A DNA stretch of 64,000 bases from Hydrangea macrophylla (GCA_033977485.1 CM066988.1:78526669-78590668), one strand, 5' to 3'. Shown: positions 20,797 through 32,802, numbered from the stretch's first letter. Translations and numbers: made by a program. The notes: generated by a model from the letters alone, not told the origin.

Positions 20797-22965
20797 AATA
20801 CCCTGTATTTTCAATAATTATTTATGCAGAGAGATTTTAAATACTTCCCTTGGTCATATGTGAAATTTCATCTTCGATCGATCGAGGCTCTTTCGAGCGA
20901 TCGAGAATTTCCAAAGTTCAAGCGATCGAACCCTGTTCGAGTGATTGAAACCCTACCGACATGAATTTATGACGTGGTCCCTACTTCAATCGATCAAACT
21001 TTCTTCAATCGATCAAACCTGACCAATCTGCTCTCGAGTGATCAAACTTAGTTCGATCGATCGAACGTGGAATCATCAGAATTCCAGGTTTCACGCAAAA
21101 ATAACCACATGCACCTTTTCCCCTCTACATATATGTTTGGTATTTGTGTATGGGTGATGTTTGGTTGCCCAGTGAGTTGAGAGAGTTGTGAGTGGGTGTT
21201 TATGTATATACTTATACACATATATTATACACACACATCCATATATTATATATATATAAATATATATATATATTCTGTGAGAGAGTGAGAGAAGCAGAGA
21301 AGAAGAAGAAGATAGAAGAAGAAGGGAAAGAGGAGGCAGAGAGAGATATCTGAGACAGAGGAGAGAGGGAGGCCACCATTGGAGGCCATTGAAGTTTTTA
21401 AGCTCAAAGCTCAAGCCAAACGCACCCTACGTGAGTCTTTACTCACTTGATATCTTTATTATAATGTTTACAAGCTTTTTGATATGTTTAGACGTATTAA
21501 AATGTCCTTAGGATGTCTGTATATATGATGTTCAGAATCTGTTGGGGAAGACAACTCTCAAGCGATTGAACAGGGTTCAATCAATCGAAGGTTCGATCGA
21601 TTGAAGCGACTTCGATTGCTCGAACATCACTTTTCCTCAATCGATCGAAATGGTTTCAATCGATTAAGACATGCAGAACATGGTTTAGTTCTTTAATTTA
21701 TTTTTATATGAGGTTTAAATACTCGATTCAAGATTCGGACTGCTATTATGCAATTATAGGTTAGTCAGGGAGAATGTGACATTACAGATAAGTATGATTA
21801 AGAATAATGGATAATGTGATGACGTTAGATGATTTCGGTTGATGTATGAGTTCGATATCTGTTCATTTCAATCAGAGTAGTCAGGCCACATGGGAATTGT
21901 CATGTATCGATAGTACTGCTGAGTTTAAGTAGGTTCGATAAGTTCTGGGAGTGGTACGTGGGAAGATGCTTGGACATAATATGCGTTCACATGCGGTGGA
22001 TGGGTTATATCCTTAACGAGTAGTGAGCGGGACCATGTAGTCCTAAGGTAACCAGATGATCCATGTTATATCCTTAATGAGTGGTGGATGGGTGATCACT
22101 AGTATACAGCGATAAGTCGTGGCAATAGATTTGATACGCTGTTGTTGTTCAAAGCATCGTATCCCTGACATGCAATGGATGGTTTATATCCTTAACAAGT
22201 AGGGGATCGACCGACGTGTTGTCCATGATGCGGTGGATGATTTATATCCTTAACGAGCAGTGGACAGAATGATAGTATGTCTACATATGTGAAACGATTG
22301 AGTCTGTTCTTTCTAGAAAGAGTATGTTGATTATCGGTCTCTGTATAACAAGACGATAAGGGGTTGAGTTACGACATTGGAATACAGAGAAGATATTCTT
22401 TAGTAGAACTATATCTTAGACACTTCAATAACTTGTTATACGTTATATCATTGATACCCTGTGAGTTTCTATTCACTGAGCTCTCAGTAAGCTGATGACC
22501 GTTATTGCCTGGACATTCCCCGTCCAGATTACCCTATCCCTTGTAATGCAGATAATGAAGCTTGCGACGATGGCTACTATCTTGAAGGGAATTATGCAGA
22601 GGGTGGCCCCATTGATGTTGGTTTCGCTGGAGGAGAGTGTTACGCTGATGATTATCCTTACGTCAGTTGAAGACTGAAGATAGTTATCTAGTTTATGTTT
22701 AAGCTTTATATTACTGTTGAACTTTGTTAGTTAACGGGTACTTGGGCATATGTTGTCTCCAGACCTATTGTGATCCTGTAGACCACACTCTGATGTTTAT
22801 AACAGTTAGAATTGTTTTATTTTCAATAGATGTTACTACTGTTCCTGTTTATCTTGTGAACTAGTACTGTGTGATGTGGATAATTAGTGACTTTCACTTG
22901 TCATTCCCTATGGACCCAAAAAGGAAATTTGTTTTTCTCTAGTTTTGCTACTCCAGGGTGTGACA
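20797..22965 (+). repeat. Tekay-family LTR with TCGATCGA clusters (interrupted)
   Basis: The LTR starts at 10591 (TGTAATAC) and resumes here after the Tekay insertion; joined, its start matches the LTR at 50101 (TGTAATACC(C/T)TGTATTTT). It ends CTACTCCAGGGTGTGACA. TCGATCGA-type palindromes cluster at about 20872-21065 and 21560-21667, on either side of an AT-rich TATA region (about 21235-21275) and GA-rich leader. GTGAGTCTTTACTCAC is at 21431-21446. Four copies of a GGTGGATG...TATATCCTTAACGAG sub-repeat lie at about 21990-22265. A primer site follows at 22972, so this was a 5' LTR, not a solo LTR. Confidence 0.85.
22494..22670 (+). other. LTR mini-exon, 58 codons plus stop
   Basis: The frame from GATGAC to TGA reads as Asp/Tyr/Gly-rich peptide with the end DDYPYVS. 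It aligns with 52021-52200: one codon indel near the start, then 54 codons without any indel, shared LDIPR, DYPIP, DGYY, EGGP/TGGP and YADDY blocks, and a different stop codon at the same place. Many differences are synonymous. An acceptor-like TGTAATGCAG lies inside (22550-22559). A 60-codon frame in another phase (22495-22677) is not conserved. Function is unknown. Confidence 0.45.
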
Positions 22966-22971
22966 GGTTTT

Positions 22972-22983
22972 TGGTATCAGAGC
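22972..22983 (+). promoter_or_regulatory. Primer-binding site after the TCGATCGA LTR
   Basis: TGGTATCAGAGC six bases after the LTR end. About 13 further bases (TTTAGGTTGTGAT) match the start of the interior at 52506, then copia sequence begins, so almost all of this element's interior is deleted. Confidence 0.85.
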
Positions 22984-23037
22984 TTTAGGTTGTGATATGA
23001 AGGATCTTGGTTAAGGTTTGACTGGGTAGTACTTTTG

Positions 23038-24019
23038 ATATGAAGGATCTTGGTGAGGTGAGCTATACCCTAGGGATAAAGCTTTAACGAGATCGGAAGA
23101 ATAAGATAATAGGATTATCTCAAGATTCCTATATTGATAAAGTACTTTCCAGGTTCTCTATGGAGAATTCCAAGAAAGGTTTTCTACCTTTTAGGCATGG
23201 TCTAACACTCTTGTAGGATCAGTGTCCTAAGACAGAAAGTGAAAAAGTGAAAGAGATCGCATGGCAGAAGTACTCTATGCTTCGAATGTGAGAAGCCTCA
23301 TATATTTAATGTTATGAACAAGACCTGATATCTATTTTACCGTTGGCATGGTTAGCAGATATCAGTTCAATCTTGGTCTAGATCATTGGACAACTGTAAA
23401 GCATATTCTCAAGTACTTGAGAAGGACTCGAGATTATATGCTGACTTATGGCGAAGATGAGTTAGTTCTATTTGGCTATACATATTCTAACTTCATGTCA
23501 GATAAGGATTCGAGGAGGTTGACGAAGATGAGTTAGTTCTATTTGGCTATACAGATTCTAACTTCATGTCAGATAAGGATTCGTGGAGGTTAACATCTGG
23601 ATATATGTTTAGTCTTAGAGGTGGTGCTGTTAGTTAGAGAAGCATTAAGCACAAATGCATTGCGGATTCTAATACAAAGGCAGAATACATTGCAGCCTGT
23701 GAAGCAGCCAAGGAAGCTGTTTGGCTCAAGAAGTTCCTTATGAAGCTAGGAGTGGTCCCTGCAACACAGTCACCTATTATACTTTATTGTGACAATAGTG
23801 GGGCTATGGCACAAAGGAACCACGTAACCATAGAAGAGGAAAGCATGTTGAGAGGAAGTATCATCTAATTAGGGAGATAGTGCAGATAGGTGACGTATTG
23901 GTGACCAAGATTGCGATAGAAAATAATCTTGTGGATCCATTTATGAAAACCTTGTCTACTAAGGTTTTCGATCGTCATATGGATAGTCTTGGTATTAGAT
24001 GTAATCCTAATTGGTTATG
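23038..24019 (+). pseudogene. Copia reverse transcriptase/RNase H remnant
   Basis: Conceptual translation gives the copia block MKDLGEVSYTLGIKL, then SQDSYIDKVLSRFSMEN, DHWTTVKHILKYLRRTRDYM, SNTKAEYIAACEAAKEAVW, LYCDNSGA and a C-terminal tail ending CNPNW, close before the 3' LTR. This is the usual end of a Ty1/copia polyprotein. It is broken by several stops and frameshifts and by a 69-base tandem duplication (about 23453-23592). The upstream part of the gene is missing. Confidence 0.85.
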
Positions 24020-24035
24020 AGTGCAAGTGGGAGTT

Positions 24036-25127
24036 TGTTAGAGTATGATGGGGTTTGTCGCCCTTAAACCAATTAGATTTGAACTATTATGTACATCAGT
24101 TTTAGTATATGTTTATGGATATCATTTCTTACATTCCATGATGTATGTCTTTTATGAGATGAATGGTGGTTTGACATCCTTGAACTTCATTGTATATGGT
24201 TCATTTGTGTGAACGAGTTTTACACATGGGAGATATGAATCATATGGTCCTTGGAAGTTCTAAATAGTCACAGTGGATGATAAGATTGGATATCACATTA
24301 GGTCTACATTGTAGCATGATTAACTTCTATTTGATAGAGTGATGAATCTCATTCACAAGAGTGTAAGACTCTAAAGTTAATATGGTAGTGTATGTGATAC
24401 ATTGACGAACCTTGAGTATAATCCATTGACATGAACTATCAACAGTTAATCAACACTCAAACATGTGTGAGACATATGTCCTTAATCCTGAGATAATAAT
24501 GAATGCAAGCTTTAGGCCTGATTGCCTTGACTTACCAATCAGTGAGGTCTATAAGATCAACACCTGGGTATCTTGGATAATTATATCTGAGAGTATTGGG
24601 AACATATATTATCAAGATGGAATCTACCCTCTATTATGGAGTAAGTATTCTCTTGAGAATGTCATTGTGTTAGTCATTGAGAATTGCAATCTTGTTGTAA
24701 GTATGTTACTACATGTTTAGTGAACTATGAAAAGTGAATGGGGACTTAAGGATGTAAGCTGTAATTATCAACTAGGAGACAGTACTGCTTAGTCTCAGTG
24801 ATAATTATGAATATTGAACGTAGAGGGGCATTAATGTCATTTCATATAGATCTAGGTATTGCTCTGTGATTTGTCTCTTCTGTTTTGGAGTGCAGTTAGT
24901 GTCATCTGGTGAAATTGATATTAACTAATTAATTTAGACTATTTGGGTAACGAGATTAACTGGGTATAGTTTATATTAATTCAAGCCAATTAGGAAGAGC
25001 CTAGAGGTCCTATGTCTAGCTCATAAAAAAAGTCTGAAACCAATTAGGGTTAGTAGATGATGAGATGTGTTAGTTTTTTGAGTGCTCACACTCTAACCTT
25101 GGCCGCCCCTCTCCCTCTCTCCTCTAT

Positions 25128-25178
<51 letters not shown>

Positions 25179-25434
25179 ATCCTAAGGGAGATCACCACTT
25201 CTATAGATTCAGAAAGCTTCTAGAGGATAGACGTGAAGATTTCTGGACTGCAAAGGAGGAGTAGCATCTGGAACTTGCCTAAAGTGTTCTCCTAAGGATC
25301 CAACCGATCACAAAAGGTACTGGATCTATTTTTGATAATCATATGCATGTTGGTTTTGAGCCAAATCTGTTTTGAAAAGAGTTTTCAATGTTAATCGCTT
25401 CCACAAACCTTAAAATTTTAAAACGGGACCAACA
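24036..25434 (+). repeat. 3' LTR of the copia element
   Basis: 1,399 bases from TGTTAGAGTATGATGG to GGACCAACA. A CT microsatellite (about 25134-25176) sits in the leader region after a CTATATAT box. The frame at 24463-24720 lies wholly in the LTR and is not a gene. Confidence 0.87.
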
Positions 25435-25439
25435 AGGGT

Positions 25440-25840
25440 AAGTTGCATTTTGTACTCTTTTAGTTTGGCTGTGGTGTCAGTTTGGTTTCTGTAATTTTAA
25501 TTTTGATTCTATGGTCTTTATAGTTTCAATTTAGGTTCAATATAGTCCATTTATTGAAATCATTTTCAATTTTTAATGGATTTAGATTTTCAATATAAAG
25601 GTTTGGCCACAAAAAAAAGGATTCAATATAAGGGTGTTCACCGTTAAGAGTAAATTCTCTAGGTGAAATGTACCATTATGCCCCTAATGGTTATCCACAA
25701 TGTGACCTAATTCTGTCAAAAAAGTTGTAGATTTTCACAAATGGATTGTATTGAACCTAAATTAAAAATGTAAGGAGTAAATTGTCAAGACTGGAATTAT
25801 AGGAACTATAATGACACTGTTGTCATCCAAACTATATTGG
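25440..25840. mobile_element. Foldback element with about 110-bp inverted ends
   Basis: The left arm has TAGTTTGG...CAATTTAGGTTCAATATAGTCCATT. The right arm, on the other strand, has TAGTTTGG...TAATTTAGGTTCAATACAATCCATT. Such ends are common in plant MULE-like or other foldback repeats. Exact ends and target duplication are not resolved; the copia insertion lies at its left edge. Confidence 0.5.
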
Positions 25841-26089
25841 AATGCTTATATATGTGTAAATCTGAAAGCCGCAAACAAACCAAATACAGTATATAAGTAA
25901 ACAGAACTTGGTATAGATACATATGCAGATCAATAGATCAAGTCACGTACTGCATTCGACGTCCTTAAGACAATTCAAATACTAAGATTCCAACAAATCA
26001 TATTGTACTCTCTCAAACATTGACACATGAACTCTATACAAATCAGTAATTCATTCATCCTAAATGACTTAATAAGGGCTTTACATAGG

Positions 26090-27567
26090 GGCGGAGCTTC
26101 TTGGGGACAGACAGGGGCCATGGTCCCTCCAAGAATTTGAGATTTTCTTAATACATGTGTATTTGTAAGAAAAATTTTAGTGTTAAGTGGTTGCCCCCTG
26201 CCCCCCCCCCCCCCCCCCCCCCCCCAAATATATATATATATATATACATACATATATCCTTATTCCTACCATAAAATTTGGTATGCAAATGGATTGACAA
26301 TTGTACGTCATGATGTGATATGATTGATTATATCACATATCAATGCATGTGGTACAACTAATAAAGCATTTGAGAATCAAATTTGAAATTTAAATTTGGG
26401 AAGCATAGCATCACTATACCTTAACCCTACCATATAAATTAAAATAAAAGAGACCAAATTATATTCCCACAAATCCCACCACTTATGCAAAATTATATAA
26501 CATATTGACATGTAATAATTATTGGCTCCTTTAAAGTTTTAACTTTTATAGAGTGATCCATGCCAATATACATATTACAATATTAATTGTCAATTCACCC
26601 TAAACCAAATAAAGAGCAGAACCCAATTATAATCCCACTCATCTTAAATATTTGATCCGACATATTTTCTTGTCATTTTGCAGTTTAACCTAATCCAAAT
26701 TGATTTATTAGTCCAAACTTAACAAATTAGAAGCAAGCAGTCTCTTCATACATTATTAAACCAGACTGTACTGTTTGTCTCCTAGAATTAAATGGGTCTT
26801 TGTCTTTTCTGCATCATTTGAAAGAAGCAAATATTCAAAAGGGAAATCATTGGTCTACAAGATTGTGGACTGCAAGTTTTAATTAAAAAACGATCAACTG
26901 GTCTTTTGTTTTAGGATTGGACATTTGAACCGATCGAACATTTTGTTTTCCCTTAAATCAAGAGAGTGTCAGTAGCATACGTGGAGCACAGCATGTCTGG
27001 AAGCACGGGAAAACGTTCTTTTGCTGATATTATTACCTGTATTCGATACTGGGTCATTCATAACAAACCTATACCTTCCCTATTTACTCGACGAATTAAG
27101 GGGGTTGGTTATTCATCAACACAAGTTTAGCTTCCTCTTCTGGTATAGGTTTGCGAGCCCTCAGCCAAATGAGTATTTTACAACTCATTTCCCGAATTAA
27201 CATCTCTATTCGAATCTGAATCGTAAGCCAAATCCGAAGCCATTTCAGGCCAGTCTTTCCCAGGATTTACTCTAACCTGACAGATCAGTCATTTCATCCC
27301 CTCGCGAAATCAAGAACTTATTCCCAGAGTAGGTTCTATCCGAGAACAATCTCTGGATTTGGGAAGTTTTTCTTTTTCCTTTATGGCTGACTTTAGTATA
27401 AAAAAAAGTGACAATATATGCAAATAAACTAAAAACTTTTTGTATAACTCTGTATAAACATACCCCAAAAAAAATCACTTTGGGGGTGGTGCCCCCAAAT
27501 TCTCCCTTTTACTAGGGACTGTAAACTCGACTCCCCAGGTAAAACTTCGTGGCTCCGCCCTTGGTTG
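26090..27567. mobile_element. Possible DNA-transposon remnant, GGGCGGAGC ends
   Basis: Inward-facing ends AGGGGCGGAGCTTCTTGG (26090) and, on the other strand, AGGGCGGAGCCACGAAG (27565) suggest terminal inverted repeats of about 18 bases. A C homopolymer of more than 20 bases lies at about 26199-26225. The interior shows no transposase. I found no target duplication. The segment about 27000-27370 is less AT-rich and more complex than its surroundings and is of unknown origin. Confidence 0.35.
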
Positions 27568-28706
27568 TATATATTGGCCACTAGGTGACTGTTCATGAAT
27601 AGTCATGGCCAGTGATTATTCGTAAACAGTCGTGACCAGTTGCACAAAAAACTATTTAGTATGACCAAACTCAACCATATATAACAATACAAAATTTCAT
27701 TCAACTTTCCAACAACTGCATCCAAACTACATGAGTGGAAAATGTAATTTAAGCTAAAACCTAGTTACAAAATATCAAAAACATTGCTGTCTATCAAAAG
27801 TGACAGAGATATGACATATCCTCGGTACATCGATATGCATATATGTATACATATAAACCATATATATCTTTCCAACAAGATGTCAATTTTGCCAGGACGG
27901 ACCCTTTAGTGGGCTGCGGCAAAACACACAACTACTTCCTTGGCTAAAAAGAATTTTGGAATCTTTGTTGTTTTGGCCGAGTTTCACTCTGGCATTGCCA
28001 CAATATGTTGGTTCAATTATAATTTAACTCAATTTAAATATTTGTTATATCACACTCGTTTATCACTTTTTAATTTAGTCTAACAAAAATGACTTTTTAA
28101 TTTAGTCTAACAAAAATGGTTTTATCTGTCAAGATTTGCAAAATACAAGAAGCTATACGATTTGTTGGATTTAATTGGAGTGCTCATATCTTTAATTGAC
28201 TGATTTATTTTATACCTTGTACTAGACATTTCCTAAACTCATAAATAAAGGACTAACCTAGAGACCACTATTTAACTAGACATTGATTGTGTCTTCATGT
28301 TTCCTTCTAATGTTACTTGTTAATAACATGTTTACAATAACAGTGTTATTAGTTGTAAATTTTAATAAGAGATTATTGACATAGATATGTTTTGTTTAAT
28401 GCGGTTTTGAATAATAATAATAATAATTTGGTACTAGAAAGAAAAAAGGGAAAATTTTTGGCTTTGGAAAATAAATAGATTTGGAAATGAATATTGATAT
28501 GCAAACTAAAACTTGACCCACAAAGCGAAAGAGATGAGCTAATCTTTACTATTGTTTCGAATTCATTGTGTTATAAAACTTGACATGTAATTAAATCATA
28601 CCGCTATGGTTTATTTAAAGGAGACATTGATTTTTACTTGACATATATACATATGAACAGTTCAAGTGATGTCAACTGGAAATAGATTTGGAGCTTCTTT
28701 TTTGTC
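27568..28706. other. AT-rich intergenic DNA
   Basis: No gene seen. A 29-base unit (TTTTTAATTTAGTCTAACAA...) is tandemly doubled at about 28066-28123, and a TAA run lies near 28413-28427. Confidence 0.5.
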
Positions 28707-28709
28707 TTA

Positions 28710-29214
28710 CACTCCGTTTGGTTTGATTGTAAAATAGAATTGAATTGAATTGGAGAGAATAGAAAAGAAAAGAAAAGAATATAATTGATTTGCAATTCTA
28801 ATTCTCATATTTGGTTTAAAACAGAAATGATAATAATAGAATAGAAAAGAATTATTTCTATTTCCTGAAACACCCCCAAACCCAGCATTAAGAAGACCAG
28901 GCCAGAAAGGAAGAAGACGAAGAAGAAAGACGAAGAAGAAGAAGATGAACCAGAAGAAGAAGACGAACCAGGGGAAATTATGGCTTTTTGGATTTCGGTA
29001 TTTTGGGAAGAACACATTTTCACACTGAATTCTCACCAAATTCGACCAATTTTGGTTGGATTTCACTTTGGTCTAAAACTTCAATTCTCAAGAATTGGCA
29101 AGAATTGAGAATCATTTCATTTCTAATTTTTATGTTAAACCAAATACATAATTTACCACAAAAAAGAGTTGCAAATAATTTTTTTTTCTTATTTGTGGCA
29201 AACCAAACAGAGTG
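28710..29214. mobile_element. Harbinger-like MITE, TTA target duplication
   Basis: 505 bases. Ends are CACTCCGTTTGGTTTG and, on the other strand, CACTCTGTTTGGTTTG (15 of 16 match). TTA flanks both sides (28707-28709 and 29215-29217), the PIF/Harbinger target site. AATTGAGAAT/GAATTG-rich arms pair further in. A GAAGAAGAC-type run (about 28910-28970) forms Ser/Phe-rich frames that are not genes. Confidence 0.75.
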
Positions 29215-29589
29215 TTACTCTCTGGGTTGTTTTGCTGGATAATGGAGAGAGACTCCAAGGTGTGATCAGTGAAAGCATTTAGATTCTACTTTGAGTGATT
29301 TGTGAATGGACATATGTAATACTCGTACCCGAAAAAGAGGTTTATATATATATATATATATATATTAAATTAATGTGTTAATTTATGCTAATTAATACAT
29401 AATACGGGTTAAGATGGGGTTATGAATCCACGGGTAAAAAGGGGTTCTAATGCGGGCACAGATGAAAGTCCCGTGTTAGGTAGGACATGTATAAAAGTGG
29501 GACCAAATGACAGTCTGGATAATATAATTTGCATTTAGTTGCATTTATATGCTTAAATAAATATTCGTTTAGTCGTTTAAATTTATTAT
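29215..29589. other. Intergenic DNA with TA microsatellite
   Basis: A TA run at about 29343-29365. No gene or element is supported. Confidence 0.5.
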
Positions 29590-29969
29590 TAAATCACTAG
29601 GCAAAAACACGTGCTACTAAAATGCATGTGTGAAATAAAATTAAATTTTTTAAGCATGTGTGTAAATTAAATTTATAGGCATGTGTTTGTAATATCAAAA
29701 TATAAAATTAAATTTATAGGTATTGTGAGTATAATATAAAAATATTAGTAAGTGTTCAATATAAAAATAATTTTGAAGGCATGAGTGTGTGTAAACTATA
29801 TTAATATTACTGAGTGTGCGTAATAAAATTAAATTTCTATGCATGTGTAAATTAAATTTATAGGCATGTATATGTGTAATATCAAAATATAAAATTAAAT
29901 TTACATGTGTGTGTAAATGAAATTTATAGGCATGTGTGTGTGTAATATAAAAATAAATTTCAAGGCATG
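29590..29969. repeat. Degenerate AAATTTATAGGCATGTGTGTGTAA repeat, left part
   Basis: Irregular copies of TAAATTTATAGGCATGTG plus GTGTAATATCAAAATATAA, each about 30-60 bases. The array is cut at 29970 by a solo LTR and continues from 32048. Confidence 0.7.
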
Positions 29970-31438
29970 TGTCACGACTCATCCCGCTACGGGCAAAATA
30001 AGACACGTGGCACGCCACCAAGGCTCATCCAATTCAATTACATCATTATAACAGCGAAAATATACGTGGGACAGTGATAAATCAGTCCCAAGGATTTAAC
30101 GAATTATGAAAAATCAGAGTTATCGAAAGTTTTCCCCTTTAAAACACTTAAAGAAACAACTCCAATTTGTAAATAGGCAATCTAGTCGATTGACCCTTGG
30201 TTCGGTTAACTAGGGTGTCAAAACTCCAGTCGACTGGAACTTGATCCAACAGAATGCCTGATTTAAAAACACTTTTTAGTCGACTGGTTTAAAAACCCAC
30301 TCGACTACACTTCTAAAACTGGGGAGAAATTTTTGTTTAAACAGGGGGTCCAGTCGACTGTGGCCCCTGCCTAGTCAACTATTTCCCCCATTTACTGCAC
30401 ATTCTGCAGAACTTCAGTCTAAAGTTTTCTAAACTCAAACGGGGATTAAAGTATGCACATCAACTCACCCAAAGCAGTTCTATAAGTTATTACAACATCA
30501 TTAAAGTATAATTACAACCATTTTACAACGAGTTACTAGGTTACGAATCCATTCCAAGATTTAAGATAAAACATGGTCCTAATTCTTACAAATTCATATT
30601 ACAGCATTGGAATGAAACAAAAAAATGTACAAGGACAATCTTATCGTCCTATCGACCTCACTCTGCTCGCTTCTTCTTCTCTTTCTTCTTATCACCTGTA
30701 ATGGAGGATGTCTCCACTGCTCAGTTACATGCTGAGTGTACAATTATAAACAAATGCATATGAGGAAATTCATGCTTTAATATCGACACTCACATAGACT
30801 AGTTTCTAGGGAGAGAGATACGCATTCATCCGGTAATGGAATAACGAAACCGATGCCGTGGAGGGCCTTCTCCCAACCACTCATCCAAGTGCCCTGGCAG
30901 GGCCATCTCCCAAACCATGCACTGTAGCCGTCACTACAATAACTCTCAAAAATCGAGAGGCTTACCCCTAGCATGAATTTGTACCAAACTCTCCTTTGAC
31001 CCATATAATCACTTAGCATGCTCACATAATCATCTGAACATGCTTTCATACGTGCTCGTAGGTAAAATTAACGGGCGTAAATTAACACATGAGTTTTGCC
31101 CAGATCACAATTTCATACATGATATCTAAAATATCCAAAATTCCTTATATAACATAAGTCAAGAATTCATACCTTAAGTTATCGTCCTACAACTTTAATG
31201 GAAGCTTAAGAATACCGATCGATTCTACGCCGGATCTCTGATTATACGCAAAACCTATGAGTTTTGACATGTTTTCCAAGAAAACACAATATTAGGATTT
31301 TCGTAAAACTTAGCCAAACAAGGCCTAATAGGTATCAAAACAAAGCTCTTACCTCGAAGGGTCCGAATACGAAATTTAGAGAAAAATTAATGAATGAAAA
31401 GTCGTGGATTGGGGTCGAGAATATCGTAGGAATGAAAT

Positions 31439-31483
<45 letters not shown>

Positions 31484-32047
31484 AATATTGAGTTTGAGAT
31501 ATTTTTGAAAAATATCTTGACTCCACTATTTATAGGCACAACTCTCGGGATTTACGTTTATCTTCCCACGAGTTCTCAAATCTTTCAATTATCTCCAAAA
31601 AATGTCTTAAATGTCTAAGTTATTGATTCATGAGTGAAAATCTATATTCCATAAAAGTTTTCGTCCAAGTTCTGTTTGGGTCCGAAATTACGCTCCAAAA
31701 ACTATTTTCCTGAAATCTCTAGATAATCTACCTTTTTATGCACGTGTCACTTACGTTAAAACTATAACATTCCAAAATGATCTTTAGCAAGGTTCAACTA
31801 TCAGAAAATGCATTACATAGGTAAAATTACTATTCATAAATACCAGATAAGTAAAATAATATTTAATCACATAAATATCATTTAATCATGGTCAATGCCT
31901 CATGCACTACCAACTTTTCGTGTCCTCGATTGACACCCACCGTTGACCCACAGTCAACCTCACCCACTATTATCAATCAACATTAGTAATTCCCAAGAAA
32001 TCGATTATTGCATTTTAAAACAAGAATTTTCCAGGATTGATGCGACA
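29970..32047 (-). mobile_element. Solo LTR, Tekay family, AGTCGACT motif, minus strand
   Basis: 2,078 bases. Read on the minus strand it starts TGTCGCATCAATCC and ends GTAGCGGGATGAGTCGTGACA, close to the other Tekay-family ends. Flanks are GCATG and ACATG (four of five match). On the minus strand a CTATAAATAG box (31526-31535) is followed by a GA microsatellite (31450-31482), a GAGGTAAGAG donor-like site, stem-loops at 30736-30720 and 30716-30702, and an acceptor-like CATTACAG. CAGTCGACTGG-type palindromes cluster at about 30183-30380. The short frame after the acceptor is Lys-rich, unlike that of the other LTRs. Frames at 30777-31049 and 31264-31526 lie in the LTR and are not genes. Confidence 0.8.
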
Positions 32048-32386
32048 ACATGGGTGTAATATGAACATATCAATATAAAATAAATTTGATACAATTAATA
32101 TTGTAGATTATGGGTAATTTCCAATTATGAAAATGCAATGTGTGTGTAATATAAAACTTAATCAATATTGTAGATTGTGGGTATTATCCAAATATAAAAC
32201 TAAATTATAGGCATTGTGTGTGTAAGATCAAAATACAAAATTAAATTTCTAGGCAGATGTGTCTAATAAAATTAAATTTCTAAGCATGTGTAAATTAAAT
32301 TTATTAGCATATCAAAATAAATTTCAAGGCATAGGCGTGTGTAATAAAATTAAATTTCTAAGCATGTGTGTAAATTAAATTTATAG

Positions 32387-32436
<50 letters not shown>

Positions 32437-32570
32437 GGAAACTTATACGTATGGGTGTGTGTAATATCAACATATTAATATAAAATAAATTGATGATATT
32501 AATATTAATAAGTACGTGGTATGTATATAAATTAAATTTATAGGCATGTGTGTAAATGAAATTTATAGGC
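32048..32570. repeat. Degenerate AAATTTATAGGCATGTG repeat, right part
   Basis: Continuation of the array at 29590-29969. It includes a GT microsatellite (about 32391-32432). Confidence 0.7.
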
Positions 32571-32572
32571 AT

Positions 32573-32802
32573 AGTTGACCAAAATATAATTATCCATAAT
32601 GTAGTTGTTTGAATCCTCATTTTGATATTAAGAATGTGTGTAAATGAAATTTATAGACATAGTTGACCGACACGTAATTATCCATAATATAGTTGATTGA
32701 ATCCCCGTTTTAATATTAAGAAGACTGGCCTAATTATAAAAGGTTGATCGAAATGTAATTATTCATAAGATAGTTGATTGAATCCTCATTTTGATATTCA
32801 TT
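32573..32802. repeat. Three tandem copies of a unit of about 90 bases
   Basis: Copies contain GTTGACCAAAATATAATTA, CATAATGTAGTTG(T/A)TTGAATCC and TTTTGATATTAAGAA in order, at about 32573, 32660 and 32745, with scattered changes. Confidence 0.7.

Larger units (their letters stand above)
8821..25434 (+). mobile_element. Ty1/copia LTR retrotransposon, decayed and nested into
   Basis: Two related LTRs (8821-10194 and 24036-25434) bracket a copia-order interior whose last coding part is reverse transcriptase then RNase H, directly before the 3' LTR. The 5-base direct repeat AGGGT lies at 8816-8820 and 25435-25439. A tRNA-Met type primer site follows the 5' LTR. The first base pair of the 5' LTR has changed from TG to TA. 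Gag, protease, integrase and most of the reverse transcriptase are missing; in their place is a Tekay-family LTR that itself contains a complete Tekay element. It cannot move on its own. Confidence 0.88.

Noticed and set aside
20870..21070. Regularly recurring palindromes as a CRISPR-like array
   Set aside because: Units are 8-10 bases at irregular spacing, in a plant LTR, with no cas genes.
22495..22677. 60-codon frame MTVIAWTFPV... in the TCGATCGA LTR
   Set aside because: The matching phase in the LTR at 50101 has a stop early on. The conserved phase is the one at 22494-22670.
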